Of a stretch of 64,000 nt of DNA, positions 52,249 to 60,086 are shown one piece after another. This stretch comes from Chitinophagales bacterium (lineage in GTDB: Bacteria > Bacteroidota > Bacteroidia > Chitinophagales > Saprospiraceae): the NCBI GenBank assembly GCA_013299105.1, contig JAAFJY010000017.1, positions 79,028 through 143,027 of the forward strand, written 5' to 3'. The translations under genes and the position numbers were made by a program. The notes below the pieces were generated by a model. The model was not told where the DNA came from. It worked only from the letters and a program-made list of their open reading frames with translations, and ran no database searches. Position 1 is the first letter of the stretch; each line of letters begins with the position of its first letter.

Positions 52249-53778
52249 TCACATTTGAGCACCTTCTTCTTTCAAAGCTTGTTCGAGTTTCTCAAGGCGT
52301 TCCATTTGCTCCTTTACACTGGCTTGAATTTGGGCATCATCGCTCAGGCTCTCTGCTTCTTTGACCATGTCCTGCATTTGCTCGTACAAAGCCCGATTTG
52401 AGCCATTGCCCTGGAGGTTGAGGAACCAGCAGGTTTCGACGTAGTTGAGCAAGGTCACGGCTCGTTCGAGTGGCCATTCAGGGGCCTTGCGCACTTCCAG
52501 GGCTTCGGCGTAATAGAACACGGCTTTATCGAGGTTGTCGGAATGCACGGCTTCGGGGTACTTGCTCAGGGCGTTGGCGTAGTTGTTGCACACCATTGCG
52601 TATTCATATGGAAAAGTTTCCTTGGTAAAATAAGCCAAAGCTTCCTGAAATGAAGCAGAAGAAACCCCAGCCCAAATGCTTTTTTTCTTGATCTCGTCTG
52701 GTATTTCAGCATAAATCACGCCCAGGTATTGGTGAATATCGGCAAAAACATCGGGTGCAGTATCCTTGGTAAATACATTCAAAGCCCCCTGAAAACTCTC
52801 CATCGCCGGGCGGAAAAACTGCGGATTGTCGTTTTTGGCCCAAGTGTAAAGCAACACCCCCCGGCGGTACTGCGCCTGGGCCAGCAGTTCTACTTGTTCT
52901 TCTTTGCGCAAAATGTCGATGGCCCGGTTGATGTACCCCAGGGACTCGGCAAAACTATCAGAGTAATTGGCCACTTGCGCGGCGTCGATCAGGAGCAAGC
53001 TCTCTTCCAGGCTGCGGCCTTGTTTTTGATAGTGCTGCAAAACCTCCCAAAGGGTAGTTTTCAGGTTGTCCAACAAGGCGGGATCGTAGGGGGCGATTAG
53101 TTTTTTCATCCAAATGCCCACTTGCGTGGCTTTGAGTTCCAAAATCGCGTCGTCCGATAAAGCTTCTACAATCGCTTTTTCGAGTAAATGTTCTGCGTGG
53201 TCCAAGTCCCCAGCATCGTTCAGGAAGATGGCAAATTGCCGGGCCGTGAAGGCATGAAACTCTCCATTGGGCGCAGTATTCAGGGCTTCGCGGTAAAAAT
53301 AGTGGGCTTTATTGGGGTCAAAAGTCTCTTCAGTGGCGGCGTAATGGTGCAGGATCGCCGAGTTGTGGCAAAAACGGTATTCTTCAAAGGGATTAAAGTC
53401 AGAAGTCAGTCGATTTGGGTCCAGGGGAATGCCATTCTGGAGGCAATTGATGATGTCAATTTCATTGAGCAAAACCTGGTCGCCTTGCAGCAATTCGTAG
53501 GCCCGTTCATAATTGCCCAGCTTGGCATACACCAGCGCCAGCAGGTTCTCTGGTTTGAGGTCAATTTCTTCTGGCAACAGATAGGGCGGTGCCACATTGT
53601 GCCAGTCCAATACCTGGGCGATGCCCGTTTTGGACCGGATAATGAGGTTGAAAGTCGAAGGCTCAGGGTTTTCTTGCAACAAATTCACAACTTCGACCAG
53701 TTCATTGAGCCTGGGTTCTGCGTCAATGATGGATTGTACTGCTGCTAACAAATCGGTGGTGGTATATAGTTTGATCAT
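52249..53778 (-). CDS. TPR-repeat protein of the hydrogenase operon
   Basis: 509 residues from the ATG at 53776-53778; the longer frame upstream runs through the preceding gene. At least six helical TPR-like units can be seen (for example ENLLALVYAKLGNYERAYELL, FAIFLNDAGDLDHAEHLLEKA, AQYRRGVLLYTWAKND, VCNNYANALSKYPEA, VTLLNYVETCWFLNLQG). The N-terminal 60 residues (LLAAVQSIIDAEPRLNELVEVV) are not TPR. It sits 4 bases after the 105-residue gene in the structural operon. TPR genes are known companions of group 1h-type hydrogenases, so an assembly or electron-partner role is plausible. Confidence 0.75.
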   Translation of the reverse strand: MIKLYTTTDLLAAVQSIIDAEPRLNELVEVVNLLQENPEPSTFNLIIRSKTGIAQVLDWHNVAPPYLLPEEIDLKPENLLALVYAKLGNYERAYELLQGDQVLLNEIDIINCLQNGIPLDPNRLTSDFNPFEEYRFCHNSAILHHYAATEETFDPNKAHYFYREALNTAPNGEFHAFTARQFAIFLNDAGDLDHAEHLLEKAIVEALSDDAILELKATQVGIWMKKLIAPYDPALLDNLKTTLWEVLQHYQKQGRSLEESLLLIDAAQVANYSDSFAESLGYINRAIDILRKEEQVELLAQAQYRRGVLLYTWAKNDNPQFFRPAMESFQGALNVFTKDTAPDVFADIHQYLGVIYAEIPDEIKKKSIWAGVSSASFQEALAYFTKETFPYEYAMVCNNYANALSKYPEAVHSDNLDKAVFYYAEALEVRKAPEWPLERAVTLLNYVETCWFLNLQGNGSNRALYEQMQDMVKEAESLSDDAQIQASVKEQMERLEKLEQALKEEGAQM

Positions 53779-53782
53779 GGAT

Positions 53783-54100
53783 TTACAAGTGAACCTGGAG
53801 CAAAGGCATGCCCGGTTGATGGGTAAAAGGCAAATCGCGGTCGGTATCGTCGATGTCGTGGTCGATGATGATTTCTTGGAGCGAGAGTGTTTTGTCGCCC
53901 TGCAAATTTCGGACTTTAAGCATTTGCAAAGCTGTTTTGTGGAGGCTGGGAAAAATTTCATCCCCTTTTGGTGCCATCAACAGCGAATGTTGGGCAGGAT
54001 AATAAACCACGTGCGCGTGGGTGGCTTCGCCAAAAACCGCAGTGACCAATTCGGCAGAAATCCACAAGTGTTGTGATTTCAGTTTGACTTCCATTGCCAT
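53783..54100 (-). CDS. 105-residue hydrogenase-operon protein
   Basis: 105 residues (or 103 from the second ATG at 54094). Its start overlaps the stop of the maturation protease (TGATG), and it ends 4 bases before the TPR gene. It is strand-rich: LWISAELVTAVFGEATHAHVVYYPAQHSLLMAP, then DEIFPSLHKTALQML and an acidic DHDIDDTDRDLPF near the C-terminus (sections quoted in part). No cysteine is present, so it is not an iron-sulfur or ferredoxin-like partner. I do not recognise the family. The coupling argues for a role in maturation or in the mature complex. Confidence 0.6.
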   Translation of the reverse strand: MAMEVKLKSQHLWISAELVTAVFGEATHAHVVYYPAQHSLLMAPKGDEIFPSLHKTALQMLKVRNLQGDKTLSLQEIIIDHDIDDTDRDLPFTHQPGMPLLQVHL

Positions 54101-54600
54101 CAGTTTTGGGCCACTACCTCTGTCGCTGTCAGTTGCAGTTCTTCCAGCAGCAACTGGACTACTTTCTCGCCAGCCGCTTTGACGGGTTCGCTCAAGCCTA
54201 CTTCCAGGCGGGTATTGCTCACGGAGATCAGGTACACCGAAATGTCATCAGGGTATTCCGCGCCCAGTATTTTTTTAGCATAAGAAAGAGCCTGGTCCCA
54301 TTTCAAGCTGTGCAAAAAAACCATGGGGTCATCCTGAATGTACCCTTCAATTTCGTTGGCGGGCAGGCGGTACAAGGTGCCATCGGGTTCGCCCGTATTG
54401 ATGACCGCATCAATGAAAATGATTTTTTCGTGTCCTTTCAATTGAAAAAGTACTTCAAAGGCCGAGGTTCCCATGTCGAGTAGGCTCAGATTGGGTGGCA
54501 AGTTGCCAATTTGAGCTTGCAGCTGTTCAATCACAATGCAAGCTACCCCGTCGTCGCTTCGAACCGGGTTACCAAAACCCAAAACTGCGGTTTTTTTCAT
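54100..54600 (-). CDS. Hydrogenase maturation protease (HyaD/HupD-like)
   Basis: 166 residues. The enzyme removes the C-terminal peptide of the large subunit after nickel insertion. The N-terminal motif AVLGFGNPVRSDDGVACI has the first nickel-binding Glu/Asp position in DDG; a second ligand Asp is in IIFIDAVINTG, and a His is in FLHSLKWDQAL. Length fits the family. It follows the large subunit, but a family 1 repeat (54625-54750) and a 12-bp-stem hairpin lie between, so coupling to the structural genes may be weaker than usual. Confidence 0.92.
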   Translation of the reverse strand: MKKTAVLGFGNPVRSDDGVACIVIEQLQAQIGNLPPNLSLLDMGTSAFEVLFQLKGHEKIIFIDAVINTGEPDGTLYRLPANEIEGYIQDDPMVFLHSLKWDQALSYAKKILGAEYPDDISVYLISVSNTRLEVGLSEPVKAAGEKVVQLLLEELQLTATEVVAQN

Positions 54601-54624
54601 GTTGATAGTTTACTAGTAGTATTT

Positions 54625-54750
54625 GAGCTAAAATAAGATGGACATCTTTGTTTTTGAGGTTTAGCAAAAAAAGAACACAACTTACTTTCATCCAGTTGCT
54701 TTTCTTTTTTCACTAAACCCAAACCTGTCCACCTTATTTTTTACGCTCCC
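54625..54750 (-). repeat. Palindromic dispersed repeat, copy F (family 1)
   Basis: Full-length copy (GAGCTAAAATAAGATGG to TTATTTTTTACGCTCCC) between the hydrogenase large-subunit gene and its protease. It is the only family 1 copy found inside an otherwise tight operon. Confidence 0.85.
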
Positions 54751-54763
54751 GCACACACAACAA

Positions 54764-54793
54764 CGCCCACAATTTAACCAAAAATTGTGGGCG
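54764..54793 (-). terminator. Terminator or attenuator after the hydrogenase large subunit
   Basis: A perfect 12-bp stem (CGCCCACAATTT / AAATTGTGGGCG) with a six-base loop lies 26 bases past the large-subunit stop. On the transcribed strand TTGTTGTGTG follows, so the tail is only weakly T-rich and partial readthrough into the protease gene is plausible. Confidence 0.6.
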
Positions 54794-54818
54794 AGTTTGT
54801 CGGTTTGGTGTAAGAAGT

Positions 54819-56414
54819 TTATAGCTTGAACTTAGCGAGCTGCTCGCCAGTTTTGGCGTCGTGGGCGTGTACGGTACACACCAGGCAAGAATCGAAAGAA
54901 CGGGCTACCATGCCTACTTCAACTGGATCGTGTGGGTCTTCGATTTCGATGCCAGTCAAGGCTGCTTCGATGGGACCACTTTTGCCCAGTTCGTCATTAG
55001 GGCCTACGTTCCAGGTCGTAGGAGCCATCACCTGGTAATTTTTGATCACCCCGTCCTTGATTTCGATCCAGTGGGCCAGGGCTCCACGGGCGGCTTCGGT
55101 AGCACCAAAGCCCATACCATCCTTTTCCTCGGGCTTGATGTAAAACTCGCCATCTAGGTTGATTTGCGACAACCACTGGTTGATGAATTCGTAAAGGCGT
55201 GGTGCCTCGTGCATCCGCGCCAAGGTGCGCGTAAAGATATTTGGCCCCAGTTTTTGGATGATGTCTCCAAAGAGTGGATCCTGGATTTGGTGGCTCAAGT
55301 TATTTGGGTTCGCATTCATGATTACCCGTGCCAAGGGGCCCGTTTCTGCCGCGAATCCATCGTAGCGGGGTGCCTTGGACCAACTGTACTTGCCATTGAA
55401 ATCAGAATCACCCAAGTGTTGCGATTGCACAGGTACTGGGAAAGGTTCCTTCCAGGGGTGCTCGGCGGGTACATCGGCATACCAGGAGTGTTTGACGTGC
55501 TCTTTGATCTTGAGGTGGTCGAATTCACTCCAATTTTTACCGTCAAAAAAGCCTGAAGAGGAAATCAGCGCCTGGTTGCGCCCTTCCACCGTCGGTGTAT
55601 TGTACAAGTCTTTGTGCAAATAAGTACCATAAGCCAAGAACTTGCCTACGCCTTGGCCGAATTTGTCTAGGCCAAACTCGAGACTGGCACGGATGAACAA
55701 GCCTAAGTCGCTGTTGCGTTGGCTTTCATTTTCCTCTACCCAAGCCATCAGATCATCCCAACTCTTGATTTGCAGGTAACGTTCGATGGAACAGCCCAGC
55801 CAAACCGATTCTAACCAATCGTTGCGGAAGTAGTTCATAATAGCGTGGGCACGGGTCACATCTTTGAGGGTTGGAGCACACATCACCCCACCTGGAACCA
55901 TGTATGAAGAGTGGGGCCATTGGCCACCAAACAAGGCATACACCTCGACCGGGCGACCTGATGCAGTTACGCCTTTTTGGAACGACGTGCCGACGTAGGC
56001 TGCAAAACGCTTCACGACCTCGGCATACAAAGGTTTGTTAGCAAATTTCTTATTGGCCATGTCCGTCGCAAAAATGGCATAAAACCAGCGCGGAATGGAT
56101 TGGATGGTTTCGGTAGCTTGGCCAATCGCCCGCAGCAGCAGCGCATTGGGCGACAAGTTAGTCTTCCAAGCCGTATCCAAGGCCGAAGAGGCACAATACA
56201 AGTGTGAGCCCCCACAAATGCCACAGATACGCGGGGTGACGATCAGGCCAGATTGTGGATCTTTGCCTTCCATGATTTTTTCAAAACCCCGAAACATGGC
56301 GGCCTGGGTATGGGCGCGGGTAACCACGCCGTTCTCCATATACACTTTCACATCAAGGTCGCCTTCGACCCGACCTACTGGTGAAATGTTGAGTTCTTTT
56401 ATATTGGTTGACAT
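54819..56414 (-). CDS. [NiFe]-hydrogenase large subunit, group 1h/1l-like
   Basis: 531 residues. The catalytic subunit carries the Ni-Fe(CN)2CO site ligated by four cysteines. The N-terminal pair is RICGICGGSHLYC (Cys64, Cys67) and the C-terminal pair is FDSCLVCTVH (Cys510, Cys513), where the usual Pro in DPC is Ser. Fifteen residues follow the His516 cleavage point (AHDAKTGEQLAKFKL), matching a substrate for the protease encoded downstream. It is 54 bases after the small-subunit gene. Sequence context (TPR partner, no cytochrome b, no diaphorase) resembles high-affinity group 1h or the related 1l enzymes; the assignment rests on context and should be tested by phylogeny. Confidence 0.9.
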   Translation of the reverse strand: MSTNIKELNISPVGRVEGDLDVKVYMENGVVTRAHTQAAMFRGFEKIMEGKDPQSGLIVTPRICGICGGSHLYCASSALDTAWKTNLSPNALLLRAIGQATETIQSIPRWFYAIFATDMANKKFANKPLYAEVVKRFAAYVGTSFQKGVTASGRPVEVYALFGGQWPHSSYMVPGGVMCAPTLKDVTRAHAIMNYFRNDWLESVWLGCSIERYLQIKSWDDLMAWVEENESQRNSDLGLFIRASLEFGLDKFGQGVGKFLAYGTYLHKDLYNTPTVEGRNQALISSSGFFDGKNWSEFDHLKIKEHVKHSWYADVPAEHPWKEPFPVPVQSQHLGDSDFNGKYSWSKAPRYDGFAAETGPLARVIMNANPNNLSHQIQDPLFGDIIQKLGPNIFTRTLARMHEAPRLYEFINQWLSQINLDGEFYIKPEEKDGMGFGATEAARGALAHWIEIKDGVIKNYQVMAPTTWNVGPNDELGKSGPIEAALTGIEIEDPHDPVEVGMVARSFDSCLVCTVHAHDAKTGEQLAKFKL

Positions 56415-56468
56415 GATGGTTTGCTTAATTGACTTTTACAAAATGCACTGCAATCGAGGCGCAGCTGC

Positions 56469-57449
56469 TTACTTGGAGGTTTCAAAGTGTTCTTGGTTAA
56501 CTCCGAATAGTTTTTCGGTCCCTCCTAGTACTTTTTCAGCACCAGCACGGGCATAATAACCCAAACGAGATACCCCCGTGGGCACATCTTTAGGCAGAAA
56601 ACCCAAATACTTCATGGTTTTGAACACACTGCCCTTCACCAAATCATGGTGGGGGAATCCCGGTTCAGTGCAGCCCAGGCAAGGGTGATTGGCGCGGGTT
56701 TTGCTGGATTGGCGATTCCACAGAATGCGGTTGCAACTGGCACGAGTCATTGGTCCACGACAACCTACTTCGTAGAACAAACAGCCACCACGCTTGCCAA
56801 AACCACCGTCCACTTTTTGCGAAAAACTGATGGCATTGGGACAACCCGTTTGCACAAAATCGGTGAAGAAAGTCTTGGGACGATGGAATTCATCGATCAA
56901 CACATCACCAATACGGCCAGTGGCGATGGCCACCAAGATTTGGGTGATCCAGTCGGGGTGAGCAGGGCAACCAGGAATGTTGATCACTGGTAAACCACCT
57001 TTTGAAGTGTAATCCTTACCTAAAAATCCGCCTTTTTTGTCTTTGAGAAATTGCATCCCCGTGCTTTCGCTAGGGTTAGGGGGTACGGCTGGAATGCCAC
57101 CCCAAGTGGCGCAATCCCCAATCGCCACTACATATCCCGCTACTTTCGACAAATCGCTGATCCAATCTTGCATAGGGCGTTCGGCAAAGTAGTTCATGGT
57201 ACCAGTGCCATTGGGGCCTTGTACGATTGAGCCTTCATAAACCAGGATGTCCATTTGCACTTTTCCTTGCAGAATGTCTTGAAGCAGGTGTTCAACTTGA
57301 TGACCAATTTCGAGGCCGATAGAAGGGTGCCATAGAATATTGACGCCGAAGTCGGTCACCAATTCCACGACTGTTGGTTCTTCGGCGTTGAGGAATGACA
57401 TCGTGTTGCCGCTGCACGCTCCTCCCTGTAGCCAGAGTACATTTGCCAT
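56469..57449 (-). CDS. [NiFe]-hydrogenase small subunit, group 1h/1l-like
   Basis: 326 residues from the ATG at 57447-57449; there is no room for a Tat leader, since the cluster motif starts at residue 6. It carries the iron-sulfur relay. Proximal site candidates are Cys12 (in QGGACSGNTM), Cys113 (GDCATWGG) and Cys161 (PGCPAHPDW); the second position of the usual CxxC pair is Asn15. Distal-cluster residues are Cys203, Cys223 and Cys230, with Gln200 (VQTGC) where His is usual; medial residues are Cys239, Cys257 and Cys260 (HPCLGCTEPGFP). The absence of a leader indicates a cytoplasmic-side enzyme. It is first in the structural operon. Confidence 0.9.
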   Translation of the reverse strand: MANVLWLQGGACSGNTMSFLNAEEPTVVELVTDFGVNILWHPSIGLEIGHQVEHLLQDILQGKVQMDILVYEGSIVQGPNGTGTMNYFAERPMQDWISDLSKVAGYVVAIGDCATWGGIPAVPPNPSESTGMQFLKDKKGGFLGKDYTSKGGLPVINIPGCPAHPDWITQILVAIATGRIGDVLIDEFHRPKTFFTDFVQTGCPNAISFSQKVDGGFGKRGGCLFYEVGCRGPMTRASCNRILWNRQSSKTRANHPCLGCTEPGFPHHDLVKGSVFKTMKYLGFLPKDVPTGVSRLGYYARAGAEKVLGGTEKLFGVNQEHFETSK

Positions 57450-57537
57450 AAGAAAGCACAATTTTATGGGTAAGGTATTTTTCCGATTTTTGTTCGGAAA
57501 CCATTTCGATAGTAAATATATACTTTGGTTTTGAGAC

Positions 57538-57577
57538 TAGAAAATATTTTCTAATTTTTTTAGAAAAAAATTTCTAA
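57538..57577. promoter_or_regulatory. Paired palindromes, possible operators
   Basis: TAGAAAATATTTTCTA (57538-57553) is a perfect 16-base palindrome; TTAGAAAAAAATTTCTAA (57560-57577) has perfect 7-base arms. Both share TAGAAA half-sites and are spaced about 23 bases centre to centre, roughly two helical turns, 89-128 bases upstream of the small-subunit start. Confidence 0.5.
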
Positions 57578-57902
57578 TTTAGACAGGTTCTAGCGTAACT
57601 GTCTATAGAAGAGCGCAGTAATTGAAAGGATTGCTAACTAAAATTCAGCTTAAAGCAGTCCTTAGTGGATGTTAAAATATACTGGAAACTTCAGAGAACG
57701 CGGTCTGAAAAATCAAGCGTGGGATTTTTATCTGAACCACTTTTTTTGTCTAAATCAGACTTGGCAGAATTTGGTCCTGAACAACTAAAGTATGCTAAAA
57801 GCAATGCGTATTTTAGAACCAATTTTTGAAACACAAAAGAATCCTTTTGATGCTATATCAACTCTTCTTGGGTTTGATGTGATTTAAATTATATTTAAAT
57901 TT

Positions 57903-58098
57903 TTAGTCTAAACCAGAATTTTCAGAATTACAGAATTTCTTGCGTGACGTTGACTAAAACAGAATTTGAAAGAATTTTCAGAATTAGGCCCGCTTCGCGG
58001 TCATGAACGCTTCATGTCCATGTCCACTATAAAAATCGCGAAATTCACAGCTACAGAAACTTCTCTGAAGTTTCAGAATAGAATATTGCAGCCCAGAA
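57903..58098 (+). repeat. Family 3 repeat, copy 1
   Basis: Starts AGTCTAAACCAGAATTTTC, includes the hairpin GGCCCGCTTCGCGGTC and ends near ACTTCTCTGAAGTTTCAG. Related copies are at about 61795-61975 (inverted), 62280-62420 and 63722-63840. Confidence 0.7.
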
Positions 58099-58113
58099 AA
58101 TTTATTCGCAGAT

Positions 58114-58728
58114 TTACATCGTCACCATCAACATGGCATATTCTTCGGTTCCGTTTTTGGTGAAATAAGGGTTGAGGATGCTCCAGACGGCTTCCTTAAA
58201 CTGCTGTTCGTTGTGTACTTCGCCTTTGATATGCTGAGCAGTTCCCCAAAAAACAATGGCCATCCAGATGCTTTTGGCCAAAAGATCGTGGTGTCCGGCT
58301 TCTCTTTCGGGAAAAATGTATTGCCGTTGGGCGTAATAATCAAGTCTTTTGCGGATTTGGATGGTCATCTTCGAAACATAATGACGCCAAGTTTCGATGA
58401 ATTCTGGATGAGAACGTTCCACTTCAAACAAATCAATCAGGTAAAAACGATACTGCGCAAAAAAAGAATAATACATGGACAATTGCTGGTCGAAATCAAC
58501 CAAGCTTGGCGATTGCATATAATTTGATAAAATTCTGGAAATCTCTTCAAATAAACTTTCGTAAACACTGCCAACGATGGCTTCTTTGTTTTTATAGTGA
58601 TAAGCCAGGTTTCCGACACTCATGCCAGCCTCATCAGCGATCTGCTGAAGCCTTACGTTGGCTACACCATCCTTATTGAACAGATGAATGGCCGCATCAA
58701 TTATCCTTTGTTTAGTCGCACCAGACAT
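58114..58728 (-). CDS. TetR/AcrR-family transcriptional regulator
   Basis: 204 residues. The N-terminal helix-turn-helix has the standard order TKQRIIDAAIHLFNKDG, then VRLQQIADEAGMSVGNLAYHYKNKEAIV (about residues 6-50, in two pieces). The ligand domain is all-alpha and rich in aromatics (YSFFAQYRFYLIDLFEV). It resembles the second regulator at 59472-60086 in both halves, so the two are paralogues. It lies upstream of the hydrogenase operon with the palindromes between, making hydrogenase control a possibility. Start chosen at the first ATG; the gene ends inside DNA next to family 3 repeat copy 1. Confidence 0.88.
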   Translation of the reverse strand: MSGATKQRIIDAAIHLFNKDGVANVRLQQIADEAGMSVGNLAYHYKNKEAIVGSVYESLFEEISRILSNYMQSPSLVDFDQQLSMYYSFFAQYRFYLIDLFEVERSHPEFIETWRHYVSKMTIQIRKRLDYYAQRQYIFPEREAGHHDLLAKSIWMAIVFWGTAQHIKGEVHNEQQFKEAVWSILNPYFTKNGTEEYAMLMVTM

Positions 58729-59027
58729 AAAACTATGCTTGTTTAGATCAGATCCGTTTTGGGTGTAAGAGTATGTTTAAAAAAATTTGCTTGACCCAAA
58801 ATGGCCCCTTTCCGCCTATTCTTCGTTCCAAAAATGCTCATTATGCGCTGCATAACTCCGCTTTTTGCGCCTCGACTAGCCGAAAACGTGCTCATTTTTG
58901 ACTTCAATCCTAAATTTAAACATCCTCTAAGCTTCGATTCGTTTTCGTTTAAAAATCAACGAATGCACAAATTGTTCACCACAAAGGTAGGTAGAAATAT
59001 GTCAGTAGGTATGTTTTGAGGTCAAGA

Positions 59028-59444
59028 TCAGTTCAATAACAGATTAAACACGTCAACTTCAACTGTTAGTGTACCCCTTTGGTCTTTCGCTGCCAACCTG
59101 CGCATGAAGTTGGCCATGATTTTTGCTTTGGATAAAGTAGCATGTGAGGTGATGCGCCGATTCATGAACTTCAAGGGGGTTTTGTGGTGGGCAAAAACGA
59201 GGTTGATGTCCCAAGCACCAGCGCGCAGGGCCAGCCTTTCGATCACCGCAGTATCGCTCAACCATTGGTCATCGCGATAGAATTGCAGATCTAGCTCCTG
59301 GCCCATTTTTTCGGTAAAAAATAGGTTACTCAGCCCTTCCAGCATGTCTGCATAAGCTTGGGGTGAAATATGGGTGTGATGCTTCATGGCTACGGAGTTT
59401 TGTTGAAATCCTGGCTTGAATGTTGCTTTAGCGCTTACAGTCAT
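59028..59444 (-). CDS. Hypothetical protein between two TetR genes
   Basis: 138 residues, or 119 if the ATG at 59385-59387 is used; the second start gives a more typical beginning (KHHTHISPQAYADMLEGL). No signal peptide or membrane segment. The body has alternating helix and strand with LDLQFYRDDQWLSD, LRAGAWDINLVFAHHKTPLKFMNRRITS and a basic stretch HATLSKAKIMANFMRRLAAKDQRG, ending in a strand TLTVEVDVFN. No family recognised. It is on the same strand as both regulators, 27 bases downstream of one of them, so the two may be co-transcribed. Confidence 0.5.
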   Translation of the reverse strand: MTVSAKATFKPGFQQNSVAMKHHTHISPQAYADMLEGLSNLFFTEKMGQELDLQFYRDDQWLSDTAVIERLALRAGAWDINLVFAHHKTPLKFMNRRITSHATLSKAKIMANFMRRLAAKDQRGTLTVEVDVFNLLLN

Positions 59445-59471
59445 GCAAGGTACGAAAAGGATACATCAAAA

Positions 59472-60086
59472 TCAATATGCGCCCAATTGTTCAAATTCAC
59501 GCTTGCCCATGTCACTGAAATAGGGACTCAGGACTTTCCAAAGGGTGGTTCTGAAGGCGTCAAAATCATCGGTAGGGCGGCCCATTACTTGTTGGCGGTA
59601 CATCCACAAATCGAGTTGTGACCAAAAGTACTCGGACAGGCCTTGAAAATCAACTTCGGTAAGCCCTTGAAGCGAACCTCTGGAAACATTGAATTGCATG
59701 GCAAGACTCAATTGCTGGATTTGCCAATTGAGGTGTTGCTGGTGAGCAGGCACTAACTCAGGATAAGCGCGCAAGACCTCAAGGATGTCGAGGTAAAAAA
59801 AGCGGTAGTTTTGTTGTGATGCGAAAGAGTTTCGCAAGAGCAAGTCAACATCTTCGAACAGGGGCAAAATCCTAAATTCAGCTAGTAACTTGCTCTGCTC
59901 AGCGGCCCATTGCTCCCAAACGGCTTGTACAATGGCTTCTTTGTTGCGGTAATGGTAAGTCATATTGCCAAGGCTTACAAAAGCCTCATCAGCAATTTGC
60001 TGAAGGCGCACATTGGCAATACCTTCCTGGTTGAAGCAGGAGATGGCTGCTGCGATAATTTTTTGTTTGGTTTCGAGCGTAGGCAT
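59472..60086 (-). CDS. TetR/AcrR-family transcriptional regulator (paralogue)
   Basis: 204 residues from the ATG at 60084-60086; the in-frame start 36 bases upstream would add a non-conserved tail. The helix-turn-helix reads LETKQKIIAAAISCFNQEG then VRLQQIADEAFVSLGNMTYHYRNKEAIV (in two pieces), close to the other regulator. The C-terminal ligand domain contains QNYRFFYLDILEVLRAYPEL and FWSQLDLWMYRQQ. Paralogy with the regulator at 58114-58728 suggests duplication or parallel acquisition, with an unknown gene caught between. Targets unknown; autoregulation is usual in the family. Confidence 0.88.
   Translation of the reverse strand: MPTLETKQKIIAAAISCFNQEGIANVRLQQIADEAFVSLGNMTYHYRNKEAIVQAVWEQWAAEQSKLLAEFRILPLFEDVDLLLRNSFASQQNYRFFYLDILEVLRAYPELVPAHQQHLNWQIQQLSLAMQFNVSRGSLQGLTEVDFQGLSEYFWSQLDLWMYRQQVMGRPTDDFDAFRTTLWKVLSPYFSDMGKREFEQLGAY

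Larger units (their letters stand above)
57450..58113. promoter_or_regulatory. Control region of the hydrogenase structural operon
   Basis: 664 bp without a gene. From the hydrogenase side it contains an inverted repeat TTTCCGA...TCGGAAA (57480-57500), the two palindromes at 57538-57577, then AT-rich DNA and a family 3 repeat (57903-58098). The TetR gene at 58114-58728 reads toward it and could supply the regulator. Confidence 0.5.

Noticed and set aside
52249..53961. Longer version of the TPR protein starting at 53961
   Set aside because: The extra 61 residues are Ser/Thr/Cys-rich and overlap the coding 105-residue gene in another frame.
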